Assembly (NCBI GenBank): GCA_944323655.1
Contig: CALUTL010000002.1
Location: 1 to 64,000 of the forward strand
DNA from: Candidatus Gastranaerophilales bacterium
GTDB lineage: Bacteria > Cyanobacteriota > Vampirovibrionia > Gastranaerophilales > Gastranaerophilaceae
Reading direction: 5' to 3'
Length of the DNA: 64,000 nucleotides
Position 1 is the stretch's first letter; every line of letters begins with the position of its first letter. The notes beneath the pieces are model-generated. The model was not told the DNA's origin. It ran no database searches and saw nothing but the letters and a program-made list of their open reading frames with translations. Below, in pieces: positions 62,801-64,000 of this stretch. Made by a program: the position numbers and the translations under genes.

Positions 62801-64000
62801 GTGGGAATAAGCGACAGATTGAAAAATATTAAAACTTCACCAAGTATCGTAGAAGAAATGCCCTTCAATGATTTTATTACAGAGGCTTTGACTAAGAAAA
62901 TTTCTTCAATTCCTGTGTGGTACGATTATGACTATTCCAAACAGTTTGAACTTATTTTAAATTTTCTGGATAACAAGTTAAATACAGAATTTGAAGATCT
63001 TCATCTTTCGGAAATTGAAAAGAAAGAGATTGCAGAAGAATTTCTAAAAAATAACAGAGGGTTTGGAATATTAGACAAGGTTTTGGCAGATGATTATATT
63101 GAAGCTGTTATTGTAAATTCGTCAGGTTCTGTATTAATTTTGCAAAATGGGAAATATGTAAAGTCTGATTTAGTTTTAAATTCTCTCCAGTGTAAGGAAA
63201 TAATATCAAGGTTTAAGCCGGAGCAGCCTGTTACAGTGGTTTGTCAGGATGATTTGCAAATTACTTTAATTTCTCCGCCGGTTTCCGACAATATGATTAT
63301 AATAAAGAAAATAAAAGTCGTAACGGAGAATCTTTCGGATTTGACGGCTCAAGGCGACATTACACTTGAGATAGAAAATTATTTTAAACATTTGCTAAAA
63401 GCACGTAAGAATATTTTGATTACAGGCGAAGACGTTGATTTGCTGAGTGAATTTGCGCAAGTATTGATTAATTCGGTTGATTATTCTTCAAGAGTTGTTT
63501 TAATTGAGGATAATATGCCGATTAGAACTGCATTTGATAATGTTTCAGTGTTTTCGGTATCTTCGCTTGAGCAGAAGGAATTTGCTTCATTATTGAATAC
63601 TGTCAGAAATCTAAGGCCAGATAATTTAGTGACATCATTTTATGATGTGCAGAAGCTTGCGTTTTATTATTTGAATACGGATGAATTAGCAAAGGGTCTT
63701 GTAACAATTGTTCCGACAAAGGGTGTTAGTGAAGTTATTTCAAAGCTTACGGAAATTTCTTTGAAGTCATCAAAATGTACCGAAAAACAGGCAAAACTTA
63801 AATTGTCTTCAATTTACGACAATATTGTACACATAACCAAGTGTGATGATAAAAATTATTGTCTTTCATCGGTTATGGAGGTAAGTTCAAAGAAGACATC
63901 TTCGCTTGTGACGGATGAAGTTATCAGGTATCTTGACGGAGTTTATGTTCAGGATCTTGGGGGTGTTGGGGCTTTTGATGATGATGAAGCGAGTGTGAAT
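62801..64000 (+). CDS. CpaF/TadA-like protein with degenerate ATPase site (3' end outside window)
   Basis: The frame opens at a GTG at 62801 behind AGGGGA and stays open for 400 codons to the window edge. FGILDKVLADDYIEAVIVN matches the start of the CpaF secretion-ATPase domain and LLKARKNILITGE its P-loop strand. But the loop then reads EDVDLLSE instead of GTGSGKTT, so the Walker A lysine is absent. The Walker B/His-box region (TVRNLRPDNLVTSF) also lacks the usual acidic residues. It is probably a non-hydrolysing paralogue in a Tad cluster, with an active CpaF expected elsewhere. Confidence 0.75.
   Translation, partial: MGISDRLKNIKTSPSIVEEMPFNDFITEALTKKISSIPVWYDYDYSKQFELILNFLDNKLNTEFEDLHLSEIEKKEIAEEFLKNNRGFGILDKVLADDYIEAVIVNSSGSVLILQNGKYVKSDLVLNSLQCKEIISRFKPEQPVTVVCQDDLQITLISPPVSDNMIIIKKIKVVTENLSDLTAQGDITLEIENYFKHLLKARKNILITGEDVDLLSEFAQVLINSVDYSSRVVLIEDNMPIRTAFDNVSVFSVSSLEQKEFASLLNTVRNLRPDNLVTSFYDVQKLAFYYLNTDELAKGLVTIVPTKGVSEVISKLTEISLKSSKCTEKQAKLKLSSIYDNIVHITKCDDKNYCLSSVMEVSSKKTSSLVTDEVIRYLDGVYVQDLGGVGAFDDDEASVN

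Overview
The window is AT-rich, densely coded bacterial chromosome. The likeliest source is a non-photosynthetic relative of Cyanobacteria (Melainabacteria/Vampirovibrionia, probably the gut order Gastranaerophilales). The case rests on gene content: an RpaB/Ycf27-type response regulator, an LL-diaminopimelate aminotransferase, a GshB-type glutathione synthase and SulP transport together with HydG (an [FeFe]-hydrogenase maturase, implying fermentation with H2), KdsB (Kdo, implying an outer membrane) and Tad/Cpa-type pilus proteins. This placement is inferred from reading proteins, not from a database search.

Layout. 1-5864: start of a minus-strand gene, then a plus-strand run nadD-yqeK-(HerA-like pseudo-ATPase)-def-fmt-aroH. 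5868-8945: minus-strand purD-dnaJ-queE. 9114-14791: a small Asn-rich protein, a membrane protein, a SulP transporter, typA and an EamA transporter. 14797-21632: minus-strand dapL, a 1171-residue zinc-ribbon/cyclase-like/AAA-like/TPR-like protein whose stop overlaps the start of glgA, and a small membrane protein. 21737-24858: ruvB, YibE/F-like and ribF. 24866-29211: minus-strand transketolase C-terminal subunit, ftsE, ftsX, a receiver-like regulator and a cysteine hydrolase. 29478-35307: a HEAT-like protein, ldcA, dnaX, ribD and an MBL hydrolase. 35396-49914: gshB, a protein-kinase-like protein, tsaD, mnmA, hydG, an OppF-like ATPase, a HExxH protein, smpB, a second formyltransferase, recR/ybaB, a matrixin-like protease and accD-accA-prmA-kdsB. 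50080-50829: the rpaB-like gene.

51015-59613 looks accessory. A tRNA-His gene with its terminator is followed 1134 bp later by an exact 39-bp copy of its 3' end plus terminator, with one orphan gene between. Then come a 2183-codon gene of unknown function with an internal HD domain and another orphan. 59632-64000 returns to core-like genes: a DnaQ-like exonuclease, a HAD hydrolase, a TPR lipid-free secreted protein, a CpaE/TadZ-like ATPase and a CpaF-like protein that runs off the window.

The most general pattern is regulatory. At least thirteen genes have a -10-like hexamer (TATAAT, TAAAAT, TACAAT, TACATT or TAAACT) ending exactly six bases before the ATG, with no ribosome binding site. This predicts leaderless transcripts for nadD, purD, the zinc-ribbon protein, ribF, dnaX, ribD, the kinase-like protein, tsaD, mnmA, the OppF-like gene, smpB, the matrixin-like protease and the TPR protein. 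The pattern also corrects the purD and tsaD starts. A second pattern is that three separate large proteins carry P-loop-like folds whose Walker A lysine is missing.
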